NCBI RefSeq assembly: GCF_009857435.1
Contig: NZ_WWCK01000007.1
Span: 248,001 to 312,000, forward strand
From: Duganella rivi
GTDB lineage: Bacteria > Pseudomonadota > Gammaproteobacteria > Burkholderiales > Burkholderiaceae_D
Length of the DNA: 64,000 bases
Direction of reading: 5' to 3'
Of this stretch, positions 25,400 to 33,885 are shown piece by piece (within the stretch, counting starts at the first letter, position 1; each line of letters opens with the position of its first letter). Under the pieces are notes generated by a model. The model saw nothing but the letters and a program-made list of their open reading frames with translations. It was not told the origin of the DNA and did not search any database. A program made the position numbers and the translations under genes.

Positions 25400-25451
25400 C
25401 TAGAGAAGGTGTACCACCCAACAACGTGTTTAACCCCGAAGGAGTCGCAAA

Positions 25452-25934
25452 ATGAAATCCATGCAAATGATGAAGAAGCAGGCACAGTCCGGCTTTACCC
25501 TGATCGAACTGATGATCGTTGTGGCGATTATCGGCATTCTGGCTGCCGTCGCAATCCCTGCATATAGCGACTACACCGCTAAAGCCAAAGTGGCTAACGC
25601 GATGTCGGCGGTTGACTCGCTGAAAACCGCCGTCGCCCTGTGCGCACAGGAAGCCGGCGGCGACGCCAGCGCTTGCGCAGGCGGCGCCGGTGGCATCCCG
25701 GCTGACAACGCCTTTACCGCGACCAAGGAAGTGGCCTCGGCGAAAACTGTGGCTGGCGGCATCATCACCCTGACCTTCGCAGCCTCCGGCGTGGGCTCGG
25801 GCGTGGACGGCAAGACCATCACCTTCACTCCAGCGGTTGCGCCTGGTGCATCGGCGATTACCTGGAAGATCGATACCACGGTCACCAATACTGCTGCTGC
25901 TGCCGCCATCACCAAGAACAGTGTGACCCCTTAA
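25452..25934 (+). CDS. pilA: Type IV pilin (PilA-like)
   Basis: A 160-residue prepilin. The 14-residue leader ends KKQAQSG; PilD should cut after G14 and methylate F15. The mature N-terminus FTLIELMIVVAIIGILAAVA has the required Glu at position 5 and the hydrophobic polymerisation helix. The two cysteines flank EAGGDASA in the middle of the protein, not at the C-terminus as in many pilins. AAGGAG precedes the ATG. It stands alone between a sigma-54 promoter and a terminator, as a strongly expressed major pilin often does. Confidence 0.92.
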   Translation: MKSMQMMKKQAQSGFTLIELMIVVAIIGILAAVAIPAYSDYTAKAKVANAMSAVDSLKTAVALCAQEAGGDASACAGGAGGIPADNAFTATKEVASAKTVAGGIITLTFAASGVGSGVDGKTITFTPAVAPGASAITWKIDTTVTNTAAAAAITKNSVTP

Positions 25935-25957
25935 CGATAGCGCGCAGTCAGCGTAGC

Positions 25958-25986
25958 AAAAACCCGGCAACTGCCGGGTTTTTTTC
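25958..25986 (+). terminator. Rho-independent terminator after pilA
   Basis: An AAAACCCGGCA / TGCCGGGTTTT stem (25959-25969 with 25972-25982) with a 2-nt loop, running into T residues. It separates pilA from the converging YcgR-like gene. Confidence 0.9.
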
Positions 25987-25992
25987 ATTGGA

Positions 25993-26706
25993 TCAGACGA
26001 TTTTCTGGCGATCGGCGATCAGCGCCTCGTAGGTCAGATTTTGCAGCATGGTGTAGTGCACCGGGTCGAGGTCAATGAACTGCACGCCGTAGGTGAACAC
26101 CTCCGGCTTGTCGCCGGCGGCCGGCTTGACCACATTGATATTGCGGATGGTGGCGTTGGGATTGATGCGCACCTGCCGGTTGCCGGGCTGGGCAATCAGG
26201 TAGAACGACAGCGCCACCTGCGCCTCGCTTTCCGACAGCTGCTTGGGCGACTCAATCAGGGCGCCCGAGACGCTGAGGTTGACCAGGAACACCGAAGTGC
26301 TGGCGCCGGACGGCGTGGTCACTTGTGCCGGGATATCGACCTTGACCCGCATCGCCGCGCGCAGGCTGGTGCCCTGGATCGACACCGGAAAGCTCAGGTG
26401 GACGTAAAACAGCGGCCGTGGGAACACGCGTTGCACCACGCAAGAGAACGAGCAAACGTTCACGCCGGAGAACACGCGGATAGTCAGCTTGTCGCCATCG
26501 TTAAGCGAGATCGGCGCGCCGTTCTCAAACGGCACCTTGACGATCATGTACTCATCCTTGACCCAGCCGATCAGGGTCGAGAAGTGTTGGATGGGCTTGA
26601 TGGTGCGATGGGTGATGAACTGGATCCTGCCGCCTACTTGCAGGTTCATTTGCTCGAACTCGTACTCCTGAGTCTTGGCTTCGCTTGGCGGAGGGTTGCT
26701 ACTCAT
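25993..26706 (-). CDS. YcgR-like PilZ-domain c-di-GMP effector
   Basis: A 237-residue protein with an N-terminal YcgR-like domain (about residues 20-110) and a C-terminal PilZ domain. Both c-di-GMP contacts are present: RxxxR at R116-R120 and NLSVSG at 143-148. Relatives slow flagella or tune pili and adhesion when c-di-GMP rises. It converges on pilA, so a motility or surface role fits. The start ATG at 26706 is preceded by AGAAAGAGC. Confidence 0.87.
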   Translation of the reverse strand: MSSNPPPSEAKTQEYEFEQMNLQVGGRIQFITHRTIKPIQHFSTLIGWVKDEYMIVKVPFENGAPISLNDGDKLTIRVFSGVNVCSFSCVVQRVFPRPLFYVHLSFPVSIQGTSLRAAMRVKVDIPAQVTTPSGASTSVFLVNLSVSGALIESPKQLSESEAQVALSFYLIAQPGNRQVRINPNATIRNINVVKPAAGDKPEVFTYGVQFIDLDPVHYTMLQNLTYEALIADRQKIV

Positions 26707-26837
26707 TCAGCTCTTTCTCGTGAAAAATTGTCCCTGCGACATTAATTATATACCCGCCAAGTTTGGGTAACAATCAGACAATACAACACATTGCCAATTG
26801 GTCATTATCAGAAACTGTTGAATGAGTTTTGGCTAGC

Positions 26838-27323
26838 TTAGCTGGTAGCGCTCCAGTCGCCAGATTTGCCGCCGTGTTTTTCCATCACGCGGATGTTGGA
26901 CATCACCATGCCGCGGTCGACTGCTTTCACCATGTCGTAAATCGTCAGCAGGCCGACTTGGACGGCGGTCAGGGCTTCCATTTCGACGCCGGTTTTGCCG
27001 TAGGTTTCGACTTGGGCCTTGCAGTGGACGCTGGAATTCTCGACATCGGTTTCGAAATCCACCGTCACGCGGGTCAGGGCCAGCGGATGGCACAGGGGAA
27101 TCAGGTCGCTGGTGCGCTTGGAGGCCATGATGGCGGCGATGCGGGCGATGCCCAGCACGTCGCCTTTTTTGGCGGTGCCGCTCAGGATCAGGGCCAGGAT
27201 CTCCGGTTTCATGCGGATTGAGCCGGTCGCAACGGCAATGCGGTGGGTCTCCGCCTTGGCGCCGACGTCCACCATGTGGGCTTGGCCGGTGGCGTCAAAG
27301 TGGGTCAGGTGTTCGGTAGTCAT
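26838..27323 (-). CDS. moaC: Cyclic pyranopterin monophosphate synthase MoaC
   Basis: A 161-residue enzyme of molybdenum cofactor synthesis that forms cPMP after MoaA. Motifs: MVDVGAKAETHR near the N-terminus, KRTSDLIPLCHPLAL (about residues 89-103), GVEMEALTAV and DMVKAVDRGM. No other mo- gene is nearby. It is divergent from the M48 protease gene with only 38 bp between the starts, so the two promoters must overlap or share control. Confidence 0.95.
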   Translation of the reverse strand: MTTEHLTHFDATGQAHMVDVGAKAETHRIAVATGSIRMKPEILALILSGTAKKGDVLGIARIAAIMASKRTSDLIPLCHPLALTRVTVDFETDVENSSVHCKAQVETYGKTGVEMEALTAVQVGLLTIYDMVKAVDRGMVMSNIRVMEKHGGKSGDWSATS

Positions 27324-27361
27324 GGCGGATACGGTAGTGATTTTGCGGGTATCATATCACC

Positions 27362-29077
27362 GTGAAAGCAAAATCTTCTTACCCATTCCGCCTGCGCGCG
27401 GTCGCCGCCGCCCTGCTGGTCGCCATGCCGATGGCAATGGCGCAGAGCGTGCTCGCGCCTGCCAAGATCCCCAACCTGCCCGCGCTTGGCGGCACCGAGA
27501 ACCAAGACCTCTCGCCGCTGATGGAACGCAAGCTCGGCGAGGAGATCATGCGCGATATCCGCCGCGACCGCGACTATCTCGACGATGGCCCCATCCTCGA
27601 GTACATGAATACCTTCGGCAACGCGCTGGTCGAAGCCCGTCCCGGCGCGCGCGGCGAAGCCAATTACGATTATTTCTTCTTCGTAGTGCGCGATCCGCAA
27701 CTGAATGCGTTCGCGTTGCCGGGCGGTTTCATCGCTGTGCACTCGGCGCTGCTGTTGCAGGCGCAGACTGAATCCGAACTGGCCTCGGTGCTGGGCCACG
27801 AGATCGGCCACGTGGTGCAGCGGCACATTGCCCGCTCGATCGGTCAGCAGAAGCAGGACGCCTTGATCCCGTTGGCCGCCATGATTCTGGCCGCGCTGGC
27901 TTCGCGCCAAGGCGGCGATGCGGCCATGGGCGTGTTCCTCGGCGGCCAAGGGCTCGCCATCCAGCGTCAACTCAACTTCGGCCGCGACGCCGAACGCGAA
28001 GCTGACCGCATCGGCTTTCAGATCATGGGCGAGGCCGGTTTCGACACCTCGGGCATGGTGGCCTTCTTCCAGCAAATGCAGAATTCGACGCGCAACTACA
28101 GCGACCTCGTGCCCGCCTGGCTGCTGACCCACCCGCTGACCACGGAGCGCATCGCCGACATCCAGGCCCGCATCCGCGAACAGCCGTACAAGCAGCGCGC
28201 CGATAGCCTCGACTTTTACCTGGTGCGCTCGCGCGCCCGCGTGTTGCAAGACCAGAGTACTAATGGCTACAACGAAGCCAAGCAGTTCTTCCAGGCGCAG
28301 ATTCAGCAGGAAAGCTGGCAGCAGCGCGCCGCCGGCCAATACGGCATGGCCTTCCTGACCATGAAGCAGGGCGACACCGCCGCCGCGCAAACCTGGCTGG
28401 ACAAGGCCTACGACACGGTCAACCGTCCGCCGCCGCCGGGCGTGCTGGCGGTGGCGCCGCGCAGCAAGGCGGAAACGATTTTTGCCGCGACCTCGATCGA
28501 GATCAAGCTGGCGCAGCCGGATAACCAGGCGGTGCTGGCCAAGGCGGTGAAGGAGGCGGAAGCGGCGCACCTGAAGTTCCCGCTGTCGCGCGGCATTGCC
28601 CATCAGTACGGCGAAGCCATGCTGGCGGCCGGCCAGCTGGAAGAGGCCGCCGTCTACCTGCGCGACCAAGCGCAGCTGTATCGCAGCGATATCGAGATCT
28701 TTGACATCCTGGCGCGCGTGTATTCCAAGCAGGGCAAGCTGGCCTTGCAGCACATCGCGCTGGCGGAATCGTATGCCTTGCAGGGCGGCACCTTGTCGGC
28801 GCTGGATCAGTTGAATTACGCGCGCAAGGCGCCCGATGCCTCGTTCTACGACCAATCGCTGATCGATGCACGCGAGCGCGAGTGGCAAGCGCGCCGCCGC
28901 GAAGAGATGGGTGACAAGGGCAAGAAGGACATGGCCGAATCACGCCCAGCCTTCAAGGCCGAGCTGAAGTCCGGCAGCGAGAACAAGAACAACAACCTCA
29001 ACAATCCGTTCGCCAGCCCGCTAGACCGTTACCGTCAAGGCGGCGTTGGCGCCGACGGCATGCTGACGAAGCCGTAA
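27362..29077 (+). CDS. Periplasmic M48 metalloprotease with TPR repeats (BepA-like)
   Basis: Encodes 571 residues from a GTG start. A signal peptide (cleavage near AMAQS) is followed by the zinc peptidase domain with HEIGH at 146-150 and the third ligand Glu in EREADRIG. A helical C-terminal half (about residues 270-500) has TPR-like repeats, and the tail is Asn/Lys-rich. BepA helps LptD assembly and degrades stalled outer-membrane proteins in E. coli. Its last 43 bp overlap the end of the converging gene. Confidence 0.88.
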   Translation: MKAKSSYPFRLRAVAAALLVAMPMAMAQSVLAPAKIPNLPALGGTENQDLSPLMERKLGEEIMRDIRRDRDYLDDGPILEYMNTFGNALVEARPGARGEANYDYFFFVVRDPQLNAFALPGGFIAVHSALLLQAQTESELASVLGHEIGHVVQRHIARSIGQQKQDALIPLAAMILAALASRQGGDAAMGVFLGGQGLAIQRQLNFGRDAEREADRIGFQIMGEAGFDTSGMVAFFQQMQNSTRNYSDLVPAWLLTHPLTTERIADIQARIREQPYKQRADSLDFYLVRSRARVLQDQSTNGYNEAKQFFQAQIQQESWQQRAAGQYGMAFLTMKQGDTAAAQTWLDKAYDTVNRPPPPGVLAVAPRSKAETIFAATSIEIKLAQPDNQAVLAKAVKEAEAAHLKFPLSRGIAHQYGEAMLAAGQLEEAAVYLRDQAQLYRSDIEIFDILARVYSKQGKLALQHIALAESYALQGGTLSALDQLNYARKAPDASFYDQSLIDAREREWQARRREEMGDKGKKDMAESRPAFKAELKSGSENKNNNLNNPFASPLDRYRQGGVGADGMLTKP

Positions 29078-29625
29078 CGCGCCGCCAGCTGGTCGGCGCC
29101 GATGCGCTCGACGGCCACGCCGTCCAGCGTCAGCGCGCCGCCGCTGCGGCCTTCCATCCATTCCAGCAGGACTTCATCGGCCACCGGTGCGCCGTCCATC
29201 AGCAGGCGCGGCAGCACATGGGCGAAATCCCGGTCGTCGAGTTGCGCAACCACCTCGCCGCGTTGCAGGATCAGCGCGCCGGCATCGGTCAGCGCCGCCG
29301 CTTCGGGCGGGCCCAGCGGCGCACCGGTGTGCAGCAGCCAGCCGGCCGACGGATCGGTGCGCACGATGTAGGGCGTGGCTTCCAGCTGCACATACACGCG
29401 CTGCGGGCCATTTTGAAAATACCAGCAGCCGCGCTCATCCACCGCGTAATTGCGCGTGATGAAGCCGACCAGCGCCGCGTTGGTCAGCTTGTCGCCGGGC
29501 AGGTTGAAGTGCTGGGCGCGCTCGTCGCGCATGCGCCAGTTGCCGCGCGCGTCGAGCGCCAGCCAGCCGTAGCAGTGCGGCACGTTAGGCCACTTGGCCA
29601 GCGCTTGTTTGACGATGTCATCCAT
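29035..29625 (-). CDS. Conserved hypothetical protein (probable DUF)
   Basis: A 196-residue soluble protein of unknown function, without signal peptide or membrane helix. Its opening (LAKWPNVPHCYGWLALDARGNWRMRD) and the aromatic block CWYFQNGPQRVYVQLE look like a conserved betaproteobacterial family, but I cannot name the Pfam entry with confidence. It starts 8 nt inside the downstream end of the YheT-like gene, which suggests coupled translation. Its 3' end overlaps the M48 gene tail-to-tail by 43 bp. Confidence 0.75.
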   Translation of the reverse strand: MDDIVKQALAKWPNVPHCYGWLALDARGNWRMRDERAQHFNLPGDKLTNAALVGFITRNYAVDERGCWYFQNGPQRVYVQLEATPYIVRTDPSAGWLLHTGAPLGPPEAAALTDAGALILQRGEVVAQLDDRDFAHVLPRLLMDGAPVADEVLLEWMEGRSGGALTLDGVAVERIGADQLAARYGFVSMPSAPTPP

Positions 29626-30568
29626 GTTGTTCGAGGAAGGTGATCAGCTTCTTGGGCAGCCAGTTGATGCGGCCCGGCGGCCCACCCACGGCAAAGCCCA
29701 CGTGGCCGCCATGTTCAGGATAATCCAACACCACGCGCGACGACGCACGTTGCGGCAGGTGGCGGCCCGGCAGGAAGGGATCGTTCCTGGCGTTCAGCAC
29801 TAAAGTGGGCACGGTAATGTCGGTCAGCACGTGCTTGGCGCTGGCGCGGTGCCAGTAGTCGTCGGTGTCGCGGTAGCCGTGCAGCGGTGCCGTGACCACG
29901 TTGTCGAAGGCATACAGGTCGCGTGCCGCATGCAGGGCGTCCAGATCGAACAGGCCGGGGAATTGCTGTAGTTTGGCTACGCACTTCGGTTTCAGCGTTT
30001 GCAGGAACATGCGTGTGTAGAGCATGTTGAAGCCGCTCGACAGCGACACGCCGCCTTGCGCCAGATCGAGTGGCGCGGACACGGCACAGGCCGCATTCAC
30101 GAAGTCGGCGCGGTGCTGCGATTCGCCGAGCCAGCGCAGCAGGGCGTTGCCGCCGAGCGAGACGCCGGTGGCGTAGAACTTGCCGCCGCCGCCCGTACGC
30201 TTGGCATGCAGGCGGCGGATGATCCAGTCGATCTCGGCCGCATCACCGGAGTGATAGAAACGCGGCGCGCGATTCGCCTCGCCCGAGCAGCCACGGAAGT
30301 GCGGCACCGCGCCTGACCAGCCGCGCGCCTGCACATCGGCCATCAAAGCGCGCGCGTAGTGGCTATCGGAGGAGCCTTCCAATCCATGGAACAGCACCAC
30401 GAAGGGCTTGCCCGGCTGGCCGTCGACAAAATCAACATCGATGAAATCGCCATCGGGCGTATCCCAGCGCTCGCGGCGGAAATGCACCGCAGGCTTGCTG
30501 ATGGCAATCGCCGGATAAATGGTTTGCAAATGGCCGCTAGGCAGCCAGAACGGTGCTTTGTACTTCAC
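29618..30568 (-). CDS. YheT-like alpha/beta hydrolase
   Basis: A 316-residue hydrolase of the AB_hydrolase_4 (YheT/EMB8) family. The characteristic opening FWLPSGHLQTIYP and the VVLFHGLEGSSDSHY oxyanion segment are present. The nucleophile is S137 in GVSLGG, with Asp in NARNDPFLP and His in EHGGHVGF. Substrate unknown; relatives act on short esters or lipids. It lies in a minus-strand set with the 196-residue protein, the SnoaL-like protein (8-bp gap) and the zinc-finger protein. Confidence 0.9.
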   Translation of the reverse strand: MKYKAPFWLPSGHLQTIYPAIAISKPAVHFRRERWDTPDGDFIDVDFVDGQPGKPFVVLFHGLEGSSDSHYARALMADVQARGWSGAVPHFRGCSGEANRAPRFYHSGDAAEIDWIIRRLHAKRTGGGGKFYATGVSLGGNALLRWLGESQHRADFVNAACAVSAPLDLAQGGVSLSSGFNMLYTRMFLQTLKPKCVAKLQQFPGLFDLDALHAARDLYAFDNVVTAPLHGYRDTDDYWHRASAKHVLTDITVPTLVLNARNDPFLPGRHLPQRASSRVVLDYPEHGGHVGFAVGGPPGRINWLPKKLITFLEQHG

Positions 30569-30576
30569 GGCAGCAA

Positions 30577-30999
30577 TCAGTGCAGGATCTGGGCGTTGGT
30601 ATCGACCGGGGCCGGGCCGGGAGCAATCGACACGTGGTGCAGCACGATGCGCCAGCCGCGCGGCGTCTTGGCGTAGACATTGGTGGCTACGAGATGCGCA
30701 GGCTCGCCGGTCGCAGCGGTGCCGCCTTCGATCACCGTGTGAACCGAACTCATCAAGGTATGGGTTTCGTGCAGCTGCGACGGCATGATGTGCAGGCCGC
30801 CGTGCTCAAGGATGGCGGCCCACGAGGCGCGGATCGCCGCGTGGCCGATCAGGCGCGGGCCGCCCGGATGCACGCAGACGATCTCGTCGTCTTCGGCCCA
30901 CAGGGCCATCAGCGCCTCCAGGTCAGCGCGGTTAAGTGCATCGTAGAAAGCCGCCTCGGTTTCGGCGGCGCTGCCGTTGTGCGCTTTCTTGGCTGACAT
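30577..30999 (-). CDS. SnoaL/NTF2-like protein
   Basis: A 140-residue protein with the cone-shaped NTF2/ketosteroid-isomerase-like fold: an N-terminal helix AETEAAFYDALNRADLEALMALWAEDD, then HPGGPRLIGHAAIRASW and a beta-rich C-terminus (VATNVYAKTPRGWRIVLHHVS). The conserved pattern matches small SnoaL-like or DUF4440-type proteins. No catalytic role can be read from it. Confidence 0.8.
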   Translation of the reverse strand: MSAKKAHNGSAAETEAAFYDALNRADLEALMALWAEDDEIVCVHPGGPRLIGHAAIRASWAAILEHGGLHIMPSQLHETHTLMSSVHTVIEGGTAATGEPAHLVATNVYAKTPRGWRIVLHHVSIAPGPAPVDTNAQILH

Positions 31000-31015
31000 G
31001 GTGGGCGCGAACTGC

Positions 31016-31210
31016 TTAGTGGTGGCCGACGACCGTGCCTGGCTTCAGGCGGTAGGCGGTGCCGCAGTATGGGCACTTGGCTTCGCCGTGAATGAATTCG
31101 AGGAACACGCGCGGATGCGACGACCACAGTGGCATGGCTGGGTTAGGGCAGTGAGCCGGCAGGTCTTTGCCATCGAGTTCTACAGCGGCGGCGGTGTTAG
31201 GGGTGGTCAT
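31016..31210 (-). CDS. zf-CHCC zinc-finger domain protein
   Basis: A 64-residue protein with the compact zinc site of the zf-CHCC family (related to mitochondrial NDUFS6): Cys near residue 21 (AHCPNPA), HPRVF, and CPYCGTAYRL at 46-55. The ATG at 31210 gives the usual small size; an in-frame upstream extension antisense to azlC is unlikely to be translated. It is divergent from azlC. Confidence 0.85.
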   Translation of the reverse strand: MTTPNTAAAVELDGKDLPAHCPNPAMPLWSSHPRVFLEFIHGEAKCPYCGTAYRLKPGTVVGHH

Positions 31211-31281
31211 TTCTGGTGGCTCCGAATGGCTAAGAGAAAAGCACGATTTTAACGGATTCGCGCATAGAGCAAAAATCGTCG

Positions 31282-31287
31282 GTAAAA
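31282..31287 (+). promoter_or_regulatory. -10-like element upstream of azlC
   Basis: TAAAATAGCG begins here. The same 10-mer occurs before purM (3341) and pgk (32446). TAAAAT fits a sigma-70 -10 box. No good -35 is visible, so this is a candidate only. Confidence 0.35.
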
Positions 31288-31345
31288 TAGCGCCTCTACA
31301 ACCCCGGCAACGCCCGTCCTGTGGCAGGAAAGCCACAACCATCTC

Positions 31346-32092
31346 ATGACTGAATCGAGCAGCACAGCCAGCGTGCCCTGCGTCGCGGCACACCACGAAC
31401 CCTCCTGGCGCGAAGGCCTGAAAACTGGCATGCCGTCGCTGTTTGGCATTGGCGCGTGGGGCTTGGTGGTTGGCATCGCCATGATCAAATCCGGCCTGAC
31501 CATCCCGCAGGCGCTGGGCATGACCTTGGTGGTGTTTGCCGGCTCCGCCCAGCTGGCCGCCTTGCCGCTGATCGCCGCCGATGCGCCGATTTGGGTGATT
31601 TTCGCTACCGCCTTGGTGGTGAACCTGCGTTTCGTGATCTTTTCCGCCTTGTTGGCGCCGCACTTTTCCCATCTGCCATGGCGCCAGCGCTTGATGCTGG
31701 GTTACGTGGCCGGCGACATGACGGTGGCCTTATTCCTGCAAAAATACCCGTCCGAGGCGCCGCAAGTCGGCAAACTGTCGTACCTGAAGGGCTTGCTGTA
31801 CCCGAACTGGGCCTCGTGGCAGATCGGCTCGATCGCCGGCATCTTCCTTGGCAGCACCGTGCCGCCGGAGTGGGGACTAAGTTTTGCCGGCACGTTAGCG
31901 ATTATTTGCGTGATGATCCCGCTGATGATCGGCCGTCCGGCCCTGTGCGGCGTGCTGGTGGCGGGCGCCATCTCGGTGCTGGCGGCCGGCTTGCCGTACA
32001 AGCTGGGCCTGCTGCTGGCAGTGCTGGTCGGCATGCTCACCGCCATGCTGATCGAGGAAACCGCGGAAAAATGGAGAAGCAAGCGTGGCTGA
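31346..32092 (+). CDS. azlC: AzlC family branched-chain amino acid exporter, large subunit
   Basis: A 248-residue inner-membrane protein. EGLKTGMPSLFGIGAWGLVVGIAM opens the AzlC (LIV-E) domain, and the FAGSAQLAALPLI segment is a family hallmark. With AzlD it forms an exporter of branched-chain amino acids or analogues. The gene overlaps azlD by 8 nt. Confidence 0.9.
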   Translation: MTESSSTASVPCVAAHHEPSWREGLKTGMPSLFGIGAWGLVVGIAMIKSGLTIPQALGMTLVVFAGSAQLAALPLIAADAPIWVIFATALVVNLRFVIFSALLAPHFSHLPWRQRLMLGYVAGDMTVALFLQKYPSEAPQVGKLSYLKGLLYPNWASWQIGSIAGIFLGSTVPPEWGLSFAGTLAIICVMIPLMIGRPALCGVLVAGAISVLAAGLPYKLGLLLAVLVGMLTAMLIEETAEKWRSKRG

Positions 32093-32417
32093 TTGGGAAA
32101 TCTGGTTGGTAATCTTCGTGCTGGCGCTGGCAACCGCCTGCACCCGCAGCTCGTTCTGGCTGGTCGGCCAGCACATCACCATTCCAAAACGGGTGCAGGA
32201 AATGCTGCGCTACGCGCCGGCCTGCGCACTGGCCGCCATTGTTGCGCCAGACCTGATTTTGGCCGCAGACGGCCAGCCGGTGTTGGATGCCAGCAACTTG
32301 AAACTGGTGTCCGGCATTGTCGCCACGATCTATTATTTGCTGCGTCGCAATATGTTGGAAACCATTGTGTTTGGCATGGTGTTCTTTACGCTTCTGCGCT
32401 TGGCACATGTAACTTAA
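32085..32417 (+). CDS. azlD: AzlD family exporter small subunit
   Basis: A 110-residue, three- to four-helix membrane protein of the AzlD family (WLVIFVLALATACTRSSFW; RYAPACALAAIVAPDLIL; LLRRNMLETIVFGMVFF). It starts at GTG inside azlC. This small subunit is required with AzlC for export in characterised systems. Confidence 0.88.
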   Translation: MADWEIWLVIFVLALATACTRSSFWLVGQHITIPKRVQEMLRYAPACALAAIVAPDLILAADGQPVLDASNLKLVSGIVATIYYLLRRNMLETIVFGMVFFTLLRLAHVT

Positions 32418-32445
32418 TAACAGAAAAATCACAGCGGGCTTGCGG

Positions 32446-32451
32446 TAAAAT
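32446..32451 (+). promoter_or_regulatory. -10-like element upstream of pgk
   Basis: TAAAAT followed by AGCG, 34 bp before the pgk ATG. It is identical over 10 bp to the elements upstream of purM and azlC. The -35 region is not recognisable. Confidence 0.4.
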
Positions 32452-32484
32452 AGCGCTCTTCCTACAACTCGACCTTGGGTAGCC

Positions 32485-33702
32485 ATGTCCGCTGTTCTGA
32501 ACTTCATCCGTCTGCAAGACCTCATCGATCAAAACGCACTGCAAGGCAAACGCGTTTTCATCCGCGCCGACCTGAACGTGCCGCAGGATGATGATGGCAA
32601 TATCACCGAAGATACGCGCATTCGCGCTTCCGTTCCAGCTATTAAGGCAGCAGTTGCTGCTGGCGCCAAGGTCATGGTCACGTCCCACCTGGGCCGTCCG
32701 ACCGAGGGCGAGTTCAAGCCGGAAGACAGCCTGGCGCCGGTCGCCAAGCGCCTGTCCGAGCTGCTGGGCCAGCCGGTTGAACTGAAGCAGAACTGGGTAG
32801 ACGGCGCTGGCCTCGAAGGCCTGCAAACCGGTCAGGTGGTACTGCTGGAAAACGTCCGCGTGAACAAGGGCGAGAAGAAAAACAGCGACGAACTGGCGCA
32901 GAAAATGGCCGCTTTGTGCGACATCTACGTCAATGACGCCTTCGGCACCGCGCACCGCGCAGAAGCTTCGACCCACGGCATCGCCAAGTTCGCGCCGGTC
33001 GCCGCTGCCGGCCCGCTGCTGGCTGCCGAACTGGACGCACTGGGCAAAGCGCTGGGCGCGCCAGCCCGTCCGCTGCTGGCTATCGTGGCCGGCTCGAAAG
33101 TTTCCTCGAAGCTGTCGATCCTGAAAGCACTGGCTGACAAGGTGGACAACCTGATCGTCGGCGGCGGCATTGCCAACACCTTCATGAAGGCCGTCGGCCT
33201 GAACATCGGCAAGTCGCTGGTGGAAAACGACCTGGTCGATGAAGCCAAGGCCATCATCGACATCATGGCCAAGCGCGGCGCACAAGTGCCTATTCCAGTC
33301 GACGTGGTGTGCGCAAAAGAATTCTCGCCGACCGCTGCTGCGACTGTAAAAGACGTCAAAGATGTCGCAGATGACGACATGATCCTCGATATCGGCCCTA
33401 AAACCGCCGCTCTGCTGGCTGCGCAAATCGCCGCCGCAGGCACCGTGGTGTGGAACGGCCCGGTCGGCGTGTTCGAGTTCGACCAGTTCGGCGAAGGCAC
33501 CAAGGCGCTGGCGCTGGCCATCGCTGAATCGAAGGCGTTCTCGATCGCCGGCGGCGGCGACACGCTGGCCGCCATCGCCAAGTACAACATCAGCGAGCAG
33601 GTCGGCTACATCTCCACCGGCGGCGGCGCTTTCCTGGAATTCCTGGAAGGCAAAATCCTGCCGGCAGTGGAGATCCTGACCCAGCGCGCTGCAGCAAAGT
33701 AA
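32485..33702 (+). CDS. pgk: Phosphoglycerate kinase
   Basis: A 405-residue glycolytic enzyme (1,3-bisphosphoglycerate + ADP to 3-phosphoglycerate + ATP). KRVFIRADLNVPQ (about residues 22-34) is the PGK signature, TSHLGRPTEG binds substrate, and GPVGVFEFDQFGEGT and GGGDT form the nucleotide site. The length is slightly above the usual 390-400. It heads a plus-strand series with pyk and fba. Confidence 0.97.
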   Translation: MSAVLNFIRLQDLIDQNALQGKRVFIRADLNVPQDDDGNITEDTRIRASVPAIKAAVAAGAKVMVTSHLGRPTEGEFKPEDSLAPVAKRLSELLGQPVELKQNWVDGAGLEGLQTGQVVLLENVRVNKGEKKNSDELAQKMAALCDIYVNDAFGTAHRAEASTHGIAKFAPVAAAGPLLAAELDALGKALGAPARPLLAIVAGSKVSSKLSILKALADKVDNLIVGGGIANTFMKAVGLNIGKSLVENDLVDEAKAIIDIMAKRGAQVPIPVDVVCAKEFSPTAAATVKDVKDVADDDMILDIGPKTAALLAAQIAAAGTVVWNGPVGVFEFDQFGEGTKALALAIAESKAFSIAGGGDTLAAIAKYNISEQVGYISTGGGAFLEFLEGKILPAVEILTQRAAAK

Positions 33703-33775
33703 AGGCCAGTAAATAGCACGGTCGTGCTTTGTAGCAAATTAACAGTAGAATCCGGGTAATGCCTGAGAAGGGCGT

Positions 33776-33802
33776 CAAAAGTGTAGCAAAGCTACAGTTT
33801 TG
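33776..33802 (+). terminator. Hairpin in the pgk-pyk gap, possible weak terminator
   Basis: TGTAGC-AAA-GCTACA (33782-33796) with outer CAAAA/TTTTG pairs and one mismatch. The T tract is only four long, so termination may be partial. pyk begins 84 bp later. Confidence 0.4.
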
Positions 33803-33885
33803 ATGCTCCGATCACAACAAAGTGCAGCTATCTGGTTTTCGCGCCGCGCGGAAACTGTTCGCATGACCTACCGCTAAGGAATACT

